NCBI RefSeq assembly: GCF_004078635.1
Contig: NZ_RZNB01000003.1
Span: 372,001-436,000, forward strand
Direction of reading: 5' to 3'
From: Labedella phragmitis
GTDB taxonomy: Bacteria; Actinomycetota; Actinomycetes; Actinomycetales; Microbacteriaceae
Length of the DNA: 64,000 nt
The translations under genes and the position numbers were made by a program. Under the pieces are notes generated by a model. It searched no databases, had not been told where the DNA came from, and saw only the letters and a program-made list of their open reading frames with translations. Positions 54,008 to 63,222 of the stretch are shown one piece after another (the first letter of the stretch is position 1; each line of letters begins with the position of its first letter).

Positions 54008-55027
54008 TCAGTCCTCCTGACCGAACGCGCGCTTCTGGACGATGCGCAGGAACACGAAGGACATCGTGAGTGTCACGATGGCGATGATGACGCTCGTCGC
54101 GGCGGCTGCGCCGAGGTCGTCGCGGGTGAACGCGTCGCGGTACACCTTCATGAGCGGACTCCATGTCGTGGAGAGGGCGTTCGTGAGCGGGCGGAGCGTC
54201 GTCGGCTCCGCGAACACCTGGAGCGTCGCGATGAGGGAGAAGAGACCCGTCATGACGAGCGCTGGGAACACGATCGGCACCTTGATCCGGAGCGCGATCT
54301 GGATCTCGGAGCAGCCGTCGAGCCGCGCGGCCTCGTAGATGTCGCTCGGCACGGCCTTCAGCGAGGTGTAGATGACGACCATGTTGAAGCCGACGCCGCC
54401 CCAGAGACCGATGTTGGCGAGACCGAACACGATGAGGTCCGACGAGAGGATCGTCGGCGCGTCCAGTCCGAGGGCGTCCGTCACGAAGTAGAAGGGGCTC
54501 ACCGCAGGGAGGTAGAGGAATCCCCAGAGGAGCGAGGCGATGACGCCCGGGACCGCGTACGGAAGGAAGATGACGAGGCGCGAGAACCGCGTGGCCCGCG
54601 ACCGCTTGGAGTCGAGCAGCAGCGCGAACAGGAGGGCGAGGCCGAGCATCGTGGGTACGAGGATGAGCCCGTAGAGGAGGACGCGCCCGACGCTCGCGAG
54701 GAACTCGGCGTCGAGGGCGGCGACGTAGTTCGAGAAGCCCGCGAAGACGGTCTTCCGGGCGCCGGACCCGAGGCCGAGGCCCTGCACCTGGACGCGCTGG
54801 AAACTGAGGACGACCGTGTAGACGATCGGCGCCGCCATGAAGGCGAGGAAGAGCAGGATCGCGGGGGCGAGCATCGCGTACGGGGTGAGGACGCGCGTGC
54901 GGAACCGGTGCCCGGCGGGACGCCGCCGAGCCGAGCCGAGTTCTGCCCGCTCGAGCGAGGCGTCCGGCGTCCGGGGGACGCCCGTCCGGGAACTCGCGCT
55001 CCCGGACGGGCGGGCGGTGGCGGTCAT
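54008..55027 (-). CDS. Sugar ABC transporter permease (MalF type)
   Basis: 339 residues. Long polar N-terminus, then six hydrophobic segments; EAA loop YEAARLDGCSEIQIALRIKVPIVFPALVMTGLF. Start overlaps the binding-protein stop by 4 nt. The ATPase is not in the locus; a shared MsiK-type ATPase elsewhere is usual for this family. Confidence 0.9.
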   Translation of the reverse strand: MTATARPSGSASSRTGVPRTPDASLERAELGSARRRPAGHRFRTRVLTPYAMLAPAILLFLAFMAAPIVYTVVLSFQRVQVQGLGLGSGARKTVFAGFSNYVAALDAEFLASVGRVLLYGLILVPTMLGLALLFALLLDSKRSRATRFSRLVIFLPYAVPGVIASLLWGFLYLPAVSPFYFVTDALGLDAPTILSSDLIVFGLANIGLWGGVGFNMVVIYTSLKAVPSDIYEAARLDGCSEIQIALRIKVPIVFPALVMTGLFSLIATLQVFAEPTTLRPLTNALSTTWSPLMKVYRDAFTRDDLGAAAATSVIIAIVTLTMSFVFLRIVQKRAFGQED

Positions 55028-56319
55028 TCGACCGTGAACCCGGTGTTCTCGAGGTCGTCGACGGTGATCTGCTGCATCGCCGCGACGGCGTCGAGGAAGG
55101 CGCTCGTCGTCTTCGCCTCGGCGGCCTTGGAGAATTCGTCGTTGTAGGCGCTGAAGGTGACGTTGACGTTCGGGCCGTAGGTGAACGGCGCGATCGAGTC
55201 GGCGGCCTCGGCAGCCACGTCGTAGAAGTCCTCCTGGCTCGAGAAGAACTCCGGCGAGGTCGTGAGGGCCTCGGCGGCGGCATCGGTCGCCGCCGGGTAG
55301 ATGCCCATGACGTCGGCCATGGCGGCGACGGCCTCGGGATCGGTGTTGAGCCAGGTGGCGAACTCCGCGGCGGCGGCCTGGTGCTCGGTCTGCGTCGTCA
55401 CGGCCGTCGACGATCCGCCCCATGCACCCGTCGCGGGGGCGTCGGCGTCCCACTGGGGCATCGGCGCCGCGCGCCAGAGGCCGGCGGTGTCGGCGGCGTT
55501 GCCCGACAGGACGCCCGGCGCCCAGACGGCGCTCAGCCAGCCCACCTGAGATCCGTCGTTGAGTCCCGCGTTCCACTCGGGCGTGTACATCGGCTTGTTG
55601 TCGATCACGCCCTGCTCCACGAGACCGCCCCAGTACTCGGCGACCTGCTGAGTGGGCGACTCGTCGATGTCGACACCCCAGGCGTCACCGTCGATCGACC
55701 ACCACGAGGCGCCGGCCTGCTGGGCGAGGCCCGCGAACCACCCGGCGTCGTTCGCCGAGAAGGTGCCGAGGTAGCGCGACGGGTCCGACGCGTGAACGGC
55801 TGCGGCTACCTCCGCGTACTCGTCCCACGTGGTCGGGACCTCGAGACCGAGCTCTTCGAAGACGTCCTCGCGGTAGTAGAACATCATCGGACCGGAGTCC
55901 TGCGGCACGGCGTAGACGGCGTCGCTCCCGAGCGTGACGCTCGACCACAGACCATCGGCGAACTCGTCGGCGACATCGGAATCGAGGTCGCCCGAGATGT
56001 CGGCGAGAGCGTCGGACGACACGAGCGTTGGGATCTTCTGGTACTCGGCCTGGATGAGGTCCGGGGCTCCGCTCCCGGCCTTGAGCGCTGTCAGGAGCTT
56101 CGTGATGACGGGGTCGCCGCCGTCCTGCTTCTGGACCGTGACCTGGATGTCGGGGTTCTGTTCGTTCCAGATTTCGACGACCTTGTCGACGTTGGGCGCC
56201 CATGCCCAGAAGTCGAGTTCGACGGGTCCGTCGCTCCCGCCGCCGCCGGCCGAGCAGCCTGTGAGGGCCAGGGCTGCGACCGCGACGGTCGCCGCGATTC
56301 CGCGCTTGATGCTGTGCAT
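55024..56319 (-). CDS. Sugar ABC transporter substrate-binding lipoprotein
   Basis: 431 residues. Lipobox LALTGCSAGG, then a family 1 solute-binding fold (ELDFWAWAPNVDKVVEIWNEQNPDIQVTVQ, MMFYYREDVFEELGLEVPTTWDEY). It faces the GH42 and GH53 genes, so galacto-oligosaccharides released from galactan are the likely cargo. ATG 56319 behind AAGGAGG. Confidence 0.9.
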   Translation of the reverse strand: MHSIKRGIAATVAVAALALTGCSAGGGGSDGPVELDFWAWAPNVDKVVEIWNEQNPDIQVTVQKQDGGDPVITKLLTALKAGSGAPDLIQAEYQKIPTLVSSDALADISGDLDSDVADEFADGLWSSVTLGSDAVYAVPQDSGPMMFYYREDVFEELGLEVPTTWDEYAEVAAAVHASDPSRYLGTFSANDAGWFAGLAQQAGASWWSIDGDAWGVDIDESPTQQVAEYWGGLVEQGVIDNKPMYTPEWNAGLNDGSQVGWLSAVWAPGVLSGNAADTAGLWRAAPMPQWDADAPATGAWGGSSTAVTTQTEHQAAAAEFATWLNTDPEAVAAMADVMGIYPAATDAAAEALTTSPEFFSSQEDFYDVAAEAADSIAPFTYGPNVNVTFSAYNDEFSKAAEAKTTSAFLDAVAAMQQITVDDLENTGFTVE

Positions 56320-56391
56320 TCGTCCTCCTTGTCGAAAGCAGTGCGTGACGCCAATGTCCCGTCGTGACGCGCTGGTGCTGTGAGCGGTTCA

Positions 56392-56420
56392 AGTAATCCA
56401 CATCGTTCTTTGGCTGTCAA
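56392..56420 (-). promoter_or_regulatory. Promoter of the galacto-oligosaccharide importer operon
   Basis: On the minus strand a consensus -35 TTGACA (56420-56415), 17-nt spacer and -10 ATTACT (56397-56392), 72 nt before the binding-protein start. Two direct copies of CGTGACGC (56344-56351, 56363-56370) lie in the leader, 19 nt apart, and might be regulator sites. Confidence 0.65.
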
Positions 56421-56437
56421 CAAGTGGCTTTCAGCCC

Positions 56438-56483
56438 TTGGCCTGCGCACCGGGCTGTGTTAGAACTGGGACCGAGCACAGCC
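56438..56483 (+). promoter_or_regulatory. Promoter and inverted repeat of the GH42 gene
   Basis: -35 TTGGCC (56438-56443), 17-nt spacer, -10 TAGAAC (56461-56466). GGCTGTG (56453-56459) and CACAGCC (56477-56483) are perfect inverted arms around the -10 and likely start site, a good position for a repressor such as the LacI protein. GGCTGT recurs at the -35 of the divergent promoter (56412-56417). Confidence 0.5.
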
Positions 56484-56493
56484 TAGGAGAACG

Positions 56494-58584
56494 ATGACGA
56501 CTCACGCCCCCACCCGACCGACCGACACGACGGCCGAGGCGTCGACCGACGACGGCCCCGCAGCGGAGATCGCCCCGATTCGTTCCGGGTGGATCCCCGG
56601 AACGAACCGGATCGCTTTCGGTGGTGACTACAACCCGGAGCAGTGGGACCGGTCCGTCTGGCTCGAGGACATCGCCCTCATGAAGGACGCCGGCGTCTCG
56701 CTCGTGAGCATCGGGATCTTCTCGTGGGCACTCCTCGAGCCGCGCGAGGGCGAGTACGACTTCTCGTTCCTCGACGAGGTCATGGACCTCCTGCACGAGG
56801 CGGGCGTCGCCGTCGACCTCGGCACGCCGACCGCCGCTCCCCCAGCCTGGTTCTGGAAGGCGCACCCCGAGGCACGCCCCGTGACCCGCGACGGGCTCAC
56901 GCTCTGGCACGGCTCCCGCGGCATGGCGAGCCCGAGTTCGAGCGCCTATCGCGCTGCCGTCACCCGGATCGCCGACGCCCTCGCTGCCCGCTACGCCGAT
57001 CACCCAGCCCTCGTGCTCTGGCACGTCCACAACGAGTACGGCGCTCCCGTGAGCGAGTGCTACTCCGACGCGTCCTCCGCTGCCTTCCGTCGCTGGTTGC
57101 GGTCCCGCTACGGCACCCTCGACGCGCTCAACACCGCGTGGGGCACCGCCTTCTGGGGGCAGCGCTACGGCGAGTGGGACGAGATCGACGCCCCCCGGAC
57201 GTCGGCGAGCGTCGTGAATCCGGCGCACCGCCTCGACTTCGCCCGGTACACCTCGAACGCCCTGCTCGAGTGCTTCGTCGCCGAGCGAGACGCGATCAAA
57301 CGGCACACGCCGCACCTTCCCGTCACGACGAACTTCATGTCGAGCAACTGCCCGTCGATCGACTACTGGAAGTGGAGCCGCGAGGTCGACATCGTGGCCA
57401 ACGACTACTACCTCGTGGCGGAACGCGCCGACAACCACGTCCTCCTCGCCCTCGACGCCGATCTGACGCGATCCTTCGCCGGTGGCCGCCCGTGGATCCT
57501 CATGGAGCACTCGACGGGCGCCGTCAACTGGCAGCCCCGCAACATCGCCAAGCGCCCGGGCGAACTCGCGCGCAACTCGCTCGTGAGTGTCGCCCGCGGC
57601 GCCGACGCGGTGCTCTTCTTCCAGTTCAGGGCGTCGCGATCGGGTGCGGAGAAGTTCCACTCCGCAATGCTCCCGCACGGCGGGAGGACGACCCGGATCT
57701 GGCGCGAAGTCGAGGCTCTCGGTACGACGCTCGGGGGACTCGCCGACATCATGGGTGGGACGGTGCCCGCTCGCGTCGCGATCCTCTGGGACGTCGAGTC
57801 CTTCTGGGCGCAGGATCTCGAGTGGCGTCCATCGGTCGACCTCGATCACCGCGAGCGTGTCGTCGCTTTCTACACGGAACTGTGGCGCCGCGACGTCCCC
57901 GTCGACTTCGCCCACCCGCACGCCGACCTCTCGGACTATGACGTCGTGCTCGCGCCGGCGTCCTATCTCCTCGACGATGTGTCCGCCGCGAACCTCCGCG
58001 GAGTCGTCGAGGGGGGCGGCCGACTCGTCGCATCGTACTTCTCGGGGATCGTCGATGAGTACGACGCCGTACCCGACGGCCCGTACCCCGGCGGCCTGCG
58101 CGAGGTCCTCGGACTGCGCATCGACGAGTTCCTCCCCCTGCACGCCGAGGAGCGGCCGGCGCTCGACGACGGCTCCGTCGGATCCGTGTGGGCCGACGAC
58201 GTCGTGCTCGAGGGTGCCGAAGCGATCGCGACGTTCCGAGACGGGCCCGCCGCCGGCCGCGCCGGCGTCACGCGCAACACCTACGGCGCCGGCTCGGCCT
58301 GGTACGTCTCGACGGCGCTCGACGCCGACGCCCTCGGCGCTGTCCTCGAGCGGGTGCTGGCCGAGGCCGGCGTCCCCTCGAGGCCCGCGCACGACGTGGC
58401 CGGAGTCGAACGCGTCGAACGTCGAACCGACGACGAGGTCTTCGTGTTCCTCGCCAACCACGGCGACGCCGACGTCGCGGTCGACGACGTCACGGGCGTC
58501 GACGCGGTCACCGGTGAGGCAGTCTCGGGCGTCGTCGTCCCGGGGGCCGGCGTCCGCGTCGTGCGCTCCCCGATCGCGTCGTAA
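56494..58584 (+). CDS. GH42 beta-galactosidase, cytoplasmic
   Basis: 696 residues. RIAFGGDYNPEQW opens the family 42 barrel; acid/base Glu181 in LWHVHNEYG and nucleophile Glu338 in PWILMEHST are both present; trimerisation and C-terminal beta domains follow (VAILWDVESFWAQDLEW, VFLANHGD). No signal peptide, so it hydrolyses imported galacto-oligosaccharides inside the cell. AGGAGA precedes the ATG. Confidence 0.94.
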   Translation: MTTHAPTRPTDTTAEASTDDGPAAEIAPIRSGWIPGTNRIAFGGDYNPEQWDRSVWLEDIALMKDAGVSLVSIGIFSWALLEPREGEYDFSFLDEVMDLLHEAGVAVDLGTPTAAPPAWFWKAHPEARPVTRDGLTLWHGSRGMASPSSSAYRAAVTRIADALAARYADHPALVLWHVHNEYGAPVSECYSDASSAAFRRWLRSRYGTLDALNTAWGTAFWGQRYGEWDEIDAPRTSASVVNPAHRLDFARYTSNALLECFVAERDAIKRHTPHLPVTTNFMSSNCPSIDYWKWSREVDIVANDYYLVAERADNHVLLALDADLTRSFAGGRPWILMEHSTGAVNWQPRNIAKRPGELARNSLVSVARGADAVLFFQFRASRSGAEKFHSAMLPHGGRTTRIWREVEALGTTLGGLADIMGGTVPARVAILWDVESFWAQDLEWRPSVDLDHRERVVAFYTELWRRDVPVDFAHPHADLSDYDVVLAPASYLLDDVSAANLRGVVEGGGRLVASYFSGIVDEYDAVPDGPYPGGLREVLGLRIDEFLPLHAEERPALDDGSVGSVWADDVVLEGAEAIATFRDGPAAGRAGVTRNTYGAGSAWYVSTALDADALGAVLERVLAEAGVPSRPAHDVAGVERVERRTDDEVFVFLANHGDADVAVDDVTGVDAVTGEAVSGVVVPGAGVRVVRSPIAS

Positions 58585-58590
58585 CGCTGC

Positions 58591-58670
58591 GCACCCCTCA
58601 CCACCCGGCAGCACCCGGCAGCACCCCGCAGCACCCCGCACCACCGTTCACCACCCCGCACCACCGCTCA
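58591..58670. repeat. Decamer tandem repeat, 8 copies
   Basis: Eight consecutive 10-bp units of the type SCACCCSGCA (GCACCCCTCA, CCACCCGGCA, GCACCCGGCA, GCACCCCGCA twice, CCACCGTTCA, CCACCCCGCA, CCACCGCTCA) filling the gap between the GH42 stop and the GH53 ribosome site. Confidence 0.85.
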
Positions 58671-58690
58671 TCGTCAAGGAGGACGAGGAC

Positions 58691-61114
58691 ATGACCGCAC
58701 CCATCCATCGCACGCCGCCGCAGCCGAAGACGGCGGGCGTGAGAAACATGGCGCTCGCCCTCGCGGCGGCATCGCTCATCGCGATCACCCCAATGACCAT
58801 CACTCCGGCCTCTGCAGCGGACGGCGGGCTCGTGAACGCCGACTTCGAGGACGGTCTCGACGGCTGGTCCGTCTCCGGGGCCGAGGGGGGCGCGAAGACC
58901 GAGAGCGGCGGAACGTCGGGAACACGCCTTACCCACTGGCTCGAGGCCGACGGGGCCGTGGCGACGACGCAGACCGTCACCGGTCTCTCGGACGGCTGGT
59001 GGACGTTCGCGGTCGACGCGGTCTCGGGCGGAGGTCTCGCCGCGAGCGCCCTCACGACGACCGGCTGCGGACTGGACGGCGAGACGACGGTCCCGTCTAC
59101 GGAGGCGGATGGCGCGTGGCTGCGACTCGAGGTCTCCGCCTACGTCTCCGGCGGGTCGTGCACGGTCGGGCTGCGGACGACGGGATCGGCCGGATCCTGG
59201 GCGAGCATCGACGGCGCGTCGTTCACGGCGGGCCGCAGCGAGCGCGTCGTGCGCGGCGCCGACCTCTCCGGCGTGGCGAAGAACGAGGATCTCGGGGGGA
59301 GCTACGCGGACGCCATCGGAGCGCCCGTCGATCCGATCGACGCCCTCGCGGAGTCGGGGGCGAACGTCGGCCGGTTGAAGGTGTGGGTGGATCCCGCCGA
59401 CGGATACAACGACGTGGACGACGTCGTGGCATCGGCCCGGCGCATCGTGGACGCCGGGATGGAATTGCTCGTCGACTTCCACTACTCCGACCGGTGGACC
59501 GACCCGGGAGCGCAGGGGATGCCCGCCGCGTGGTTGGGTCTCGACGCCGCCGCCGTCACCGAGCGCGTCACGGCGCACACGACCGAAGTGCTACTCGCTC
59601 TCGAAGCGGACGGCATGACGGCGGACTACGTCCAGGTAGGCAACGAGATCAACCCGGGCATGCTGTGGCCGCTCGGCCAGACGTGGGACGTCGATCCGAC
59701 GGACGACGTGTCGGGCGCCCAATGGGATGCGCTCGCCGGTTTCCTGACCGCCGGCGCGGAGGCCGTGAAGGCTGTCGACACCGACACGCGCGTGATCCTC
59801 CACCTCACGAACATCAACAACGGCATCGGCGGGCTCACGTGGTGGTTCGACGAGGTCGTGGCGCGCGCCGTGCCGTTCGACCTCATCGGCCTGTCGTACT
59901 ACGGCTACTGGCACGGGTCGCTCGCCGACCTGCAGAATGCCGTCTCGACGCTATCGGACCGCTACGACCGCGACGTGCTCGTCGTCGAGACCGCCTACCC
60001 GTGGACGCTCGAGGATCACCCGGAGCTCGCGTGGGAGGACGTCATCGATCTCCCCTCCGAGCTCGTAGCGGGGTACCCGGCCACAGCCGAGGGCCAGTCC
60101 GCCGCCTTCCGCGCCGTCCAGGACGTCGTCGCCTCCGCTCCCGGAGGACGAGGCCTCGGCGCCGTGTACTGGGAGCCGGCGTGGACAGCCGTCGAGGGCG
60201 CCGGGTGGGACCCCGAGGACCCCGCGTCGGGCAACGCGTGGGAGAACCAGGCGGTGTTCGACCACGAGGGACGCTTGCTACCCGCGGCCGCGCAATTCGG
60301 CGAGACCACCTATACCCTGTCCGCCGACCCGACCGTGGCACTCGCCGGCGACGCGGGCGTGGCCGGCTGGTTCCGCGGCGACGTCTCCGTCTCCGCCACG
60401 GTCGACCTCACGGGGCTCACTGTCGACGCGCCCCTCGACCTCCGGATCGACGACGCCGACTGGACACGGACGACCGAGGCGCTCATCGAGGCCGAGGGCG
60501 AACACAGCGTCGAGGCACGCGTCGCTCCCCCGGCACTCGTGGCGGTGAGCGGGACGGTCGCCGTCGCGGACGCGCCGCTCGCGCTGGCACCGTCGCTCCT
60601 CGAGGCGGCGCCGGACGCGGACGCCCGGCTCGCGATCGCCGAAGTCGACACGGCCACAACCTTCGGGATCGACCGCACCGCCCCCGTGATCGCGGCGACC
60701 CTCGACGCGGGAACGGTGACGATCGACGCCGGCGATGCGCTCTCCGGTCTCCTGTCCCTCGACGTGGCGGTGGGCGGGGCCGCCGCCGAGCCGTACACGG
60801 GTCCGGTCGACGTCCGGGGACTCGCGGCGGCGGGCGGCGGCGAGGTCGGCGCGACCGCGACCGACCGTGCGGGCAACACGACGCGCGCCGTCGTAATCGT
60901 GCCTACCGCCGACGCGGCGTCCGGCCCCACCCCTCCTGCACGGCCGAACGGCCCCGGCGCCGGGGCCGACGCTCCGGCACCGGGCGACCTCGCCGCCACC
61001 GGGGTGGGCGGGACGTCGGGTCTCGCCGCCACCGCGGCGGCGCTCGTCGCCCTCGGTCTCGCCCTCGCGGTCCTGGCCGGCCGCTCTCGTCAGCACGGGC
61101 GCCGACACCCCTGA
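58691..61114 (+). CDS. GH53 endo-beta-1,4-galactanase, cell-wall anchored
   Basis: 807 residues. Signal peptide (MALALAAASLIAITPMTITPASA); carbohydrate-binding-like domain about 45-185; GH53 catalytic domain about 190-540 with acid/base Glu319 in VGNEINPG and nucleophile Glu433 in VVETAYPW; then Ig-like domains (about 545-750), a Pro-rich linker, the sorting motif LAATG (767-771), a hydrophobic stretch and a basic tail. It cuts galactan side chains of pectin at the cell surface. LAxTG is the class E sortase motif. Confidence 0.94.
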   Translation: MTAPIHRTPPQPKTAGVRNMALALAAASLIAITPMTITPASAADGGLVNADFEDGLDGWSVSGAEGGAKTESGGTSGTRLTHWLEADGAVATTQTVTGLSDGWWTFAVDAVSGGGLAASALTTTGCGLDGETTVPSTEADGAWLRLEVSAYVSGGSCTVGLRTTGSAGSWASIDGASFTAGRSERVVRGADLSGVAKNEDLGGSYADAIGAPVDPIDALAESGANVGRLKVWVDPADGYNDVDDVVASARRIVDAGMELLVDFHYSDRWTDPGAQGMPAAWLGLDAAAVTERVTAHTTEVLLALEADGMTADYVQVGNEINPGMLWPLGQTWDVDPTDDVSGAQWDALAGFLTAGAEAVKAVDTDTRVILHLTNINNGIGGLTWWFDEVVARAVPFDLIGLSYYGYWHGSLADLQNAVSTLSDRYDRDVLVVETAYPWTLEDHPELAWEDVIDLPSELVAGYPATAEGQSAAFRAVQDVVASAPGGRGLGAVYWEPAWTAVEGAGWDPEDPASGNAWENQAVFDHEGRLLPAAAQFGETTYTLSADPTVALAGDAGVAGWFRGDVSVSATVDLTGLTVDAPLDLRIDDADWTRTTEALIEAEGEHSVEARVAPPALVAVSGTVAVADAPLALAPSLLEAAPDADARLAIAEVDTATTFGIDRTAPVIAATLDAGTVTIDAGDALSGLLSLDVAVGGAAAEPYTGPVDVRGLAAAGGGEVGATATDRAGNTTRAVVIVPTADAASGPTPPARPNGPGAGADAPAPGDLAATGVGGTSGLAATAAALVALGLALAVLAGRSRQHGRRHP

Positions 61115-61186
61115 CGCACGTCGATCGATCACCCCGCGGCGTCCGTGGTGCGGATCCCCGGGCCGGATCACGGCGCGTCGTCGGTG

Positions 61187-61315
61187 TCAGGCCGCGGCGC
61201 CCGTGATGTTGAGAAGCAACATGACGCCGAAGCGGTCCGTGCACTCGGTTCCGCACGACGCGAGCTTCTCCCAGGGGCCGCACTGCTGGCGAGGCGTCGA
61301 CCGCGCGGCCGGGCA
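61187..61315 (-). pseudogene. C-terminal fragment of a VOC/PhnB-like protein
   Basis: Minus-strand reading GPWEKLASCGTECTDRFGV, MLLLNITGAAA, stop at 61187. It matches the end of PhnB-like glyoxalase-fold proteins (tryptophan-rich turn, TDRFGV, N-I-T). An in-frame stop precedes it, so the gene is broken. Confidence 0.5.
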
Positions 61316-61318
61316 GCA

Positions 61319-61642
61319 TCACTCGGAGGCCGGTGACCCCTCGACGGGTTCGCGCTGGACGTCGAGATCGAGCCCCCGAGTGGAGTGAGTCGCAGTGACC
61401 ATCGATTCGAGCCACGCGTGGTTGAGGGCGGCGGTCCGCGATCCGGAGAAGCGGAAGCTCACGATGGCGGCCGGACTGATCCACACGGAGACCCGGCCGT
61501 ACGCCTCCTCGTAGGACGGCGAGGTCCAGGAGAGGAGGAAGCTCTCGCGACGCCGCATCTTTTGAGCGAGGACGACCTGCACGTGCGCGAGGAACCGGTC
61601 CTCGAAGTCGTAGGTCTGTCCGTCGACGTTCATGGAACCCAT
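61319..61642 (-). CDS. DUF7882 family protein
   Basis: 107 residues. YDFEDRFLAHVQVVLAQKMRRRESFLLSW, VSVWISPAAIVSFRFSGSRTAALNHAWLESMVTATHSTRGL matches a family common in Microbacteriaceae and often mislabelled ATP-dependent DNA ligase. There is no catalytic motif of a ligase. Start MGSMNVDGQ aligns with the usual N-terminus; ATG 61633 and 61651 are alternatives. Function unknown. Confidence 0.8.
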   Translation of the reverse strand: MGSMNVDGQTYDFEDRFLAHVQVVLAQKMRRRESFLLSWTSPSYEEAYGRVSVWISPAAIVSFRFSGSRTAALNHAWLESMVTATHSTRGLDLDVQREPVEGSPASE

Positions 61643-62008
61643 GCGATCCATGATGCACCCGCGACTCGGAGCGGGATGGGGCGGTTGCACGATCGCTCGT
61701 CATCCAGGAGTGCGAGGATCGACCAGTCCGACCCGGCCGCCGGGGCACGACCGCCGACTGCGGACACCACAGCACCCCCAGTTCGGGACGATCGCTCGCG
61801 GGCGGAGGACGCCGCTGGACAGGGGGACGGCGGAATACCGCCTGCCTGCACGGAGCGACGAGCGGCACCAGAGCGCCGGGCACACTGCCAGGAACCACTC
61901 GCGCTCTTGCGGAGGACCACCCCCGGGTGTAGTCAGAGGTCAACGGGGAACACACAGGCGCTCGGGTGCGTCCATTCTGGTGCCTCCTCTTCTCAGTCAG
62001 GTGCCACC
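61643..62008. other. Upstream region of the DUF3494 gene
   Basis: 366 nt without a credible gene. No clear promoter or riboswitch signature was found; the leader just before ATG 62009 is C/T-rich with only CAGGTG as a weak ribosome site. Confidence 0.3.
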
Positions 62009-63166
62009 ATGGCCCGCTCCATCCGTCCCCCCGCTCTCCGCCGCTCGACGGCCACTCTCGGTCTCGGTCTCGGCGTCGGTCTCGTGACCGTCCTCGCGCT
62101 GTCCTTCGGCTCCGCAGCCAGCGCCGATGTCGTCATCGACGGCCCCGTCGATCTCGGCTCCGCCGGTACGTACGGTGTACTCGCCGACGAGACGGTGACG
62201 AACACCGGACCGACTGTCGTCAACGGCGACGTCGGTCTCAGCCCGGGCACCTCGGTGACGGGCTTCACGGAAGGCCCGGGCACCATCGTCGGTGGCGAGC
62301 TCCACATCAACGATGAGCCGGCGGCTCTGGCGCAAGGGGACGCGAACACGGCGTACAACGTCGCGGCGTCGCTCACTCCGCTGGAGAGCGGAGTCACTCA
62401 GCTCAACGGTCGGTCGCTGTCACCGGGCGTCTATTCCGGTGGCGCGATCGATCTCGCGGACACGGGCGCGCTCGCCTTCGCGGGCTCGGCCGAATCCGTG
62501 TGGGTCATCCAGGCGGCGAGCTCGCTGACGATCGGTTCCGCGACGATCATGACCTTCTCCGGCGGTGCGAGCGCGTGCAACGTGTTCTGGCAGGTCGGCA
62601 GCTCCGCGACGATCGGTGGCGCCGCTCAGTTCGCCGGCACGATCCTGGCCCAGCAGTCCATCTCGGCGACGACGAGTGCGACCATCACGGGTCGCCTCCT
62701 CGCGCTGGAGGGCGCTGTGACGCTCGACACCAACGTGATCACCGTGCCGGAGGCGTGCCCCACCGTCGGTACGCCGGTCGTGGTGGAGCCGACCCCCACT
62801 CCCACGCCTCCCACGCCGGGACCCTCGGAGACCCCGGGCCCGTCGGAGACACCGGCGCCGACGGACGGCCCTTCTCCGTCGGAGAGCCCCGCTCCGACCG
62901 ACAATCCGGTACCGACCCCTTCCAGCCCGACCGACTCCGATGACGGCACCGACGGTTCCGGCGGCTCCGGCGGCTCCGGCGGGTCCGGCGACGGCGACTC
63001 GGGGGCATCCGGTTCCGGTGAGACCGGCGGATCAGGGGAGCCTCTCGCCGTGACCGGTTCCGAGACTTCGGCACCCGCTGTCCTCGGCGCTCTCACCCTG
63101 CTCGCGGGGGTCGCGCTCACGGTGGCCGCCGGCCGGCAGCGCCGGGCGACCCGCTCCACCCGCTGA
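62009..63166 (+). CDS. DUF3494 ice-binding-like protein, cell-wall anchored
   Basis: 385 residues. Signal peptide (LGLGLGVGLVTVLALSFGSAASA); DUF3494 beta-solenoid about 35-245 (GTYGVLADETVTNTGPTVVNGDVGLSPGTSV, ANTAYNVAASL, SVWVIQAASSLTIGSATIM, CNVFWQVGSSATIGGAAQFAGTILA); a Pro/Ser/Thr then Gly/Ser-rich spacer; LAVTG (346-350), a hydrophobic stretch and a basic tail. The fold binds ice in some members and acts as an adhesin in others. Class E sortase substrate like the GH53 protein. Confidence 0.9.
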   Translation: MARSIRPPALRRSTATLGLGLGVGLVTVLALSFGSAASADVVIDGPVDLGSAGTYGVLADETVTNTGPTVVNGDVGLSPGTSVTGFTEGPGTIVGGELHINDEPAALAQGDANTAYNVAASLTPLESGVTQLNGRSLSPGVYSGGAIDLADTGALAFAGSAESVWVIQAASSLTIGSATIMTFSGGASACNVFWQVGSSATIGGAAQFAGTILAQQSISATTSATITGRLLALEGAVTLDTNVITVPEACPTVGTPVVVEPTPTPTPPTPGPSETPGPSETPAPTDGPSPSESPAPTDNPVPTPSSPTDSDDGTDGSGGSGGSGGSGDGDSGASGSGETGGSGEPLAVTGSETSAPAVLGALTLLAGVALTVAAGRQRRATRSTR

Positions 63167-63173
63167 TCGACCA

Positions 63174-63222
63174 CTGAACGCCCCGTCGCTCCGGTCGCAC
63201 ACCGGAGCGACGGGGCGTTCAG
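63174..63222. terminator. Bidirectional terminator, 22-bp perfect stem
   Basis: 63174-63195 pairs perfectly with 63201-63222 around CGCAC. Contains the TGA of the convergent AraC gene (63219-63221) in the right arm, as at mmsA/pucR. Confidence 0.92.

Noticed and set aside
61319-61642. ATP-dependent DNA ligase
   Set aside because: No KxDG nucleotidyltransferase motif and only 107 residues; the name is a common database error.
61643-62008. c-di-GMP or ydaO-type riboswitch before the DUF3494 gene
   Set aside because: No matching conserved motifs found.
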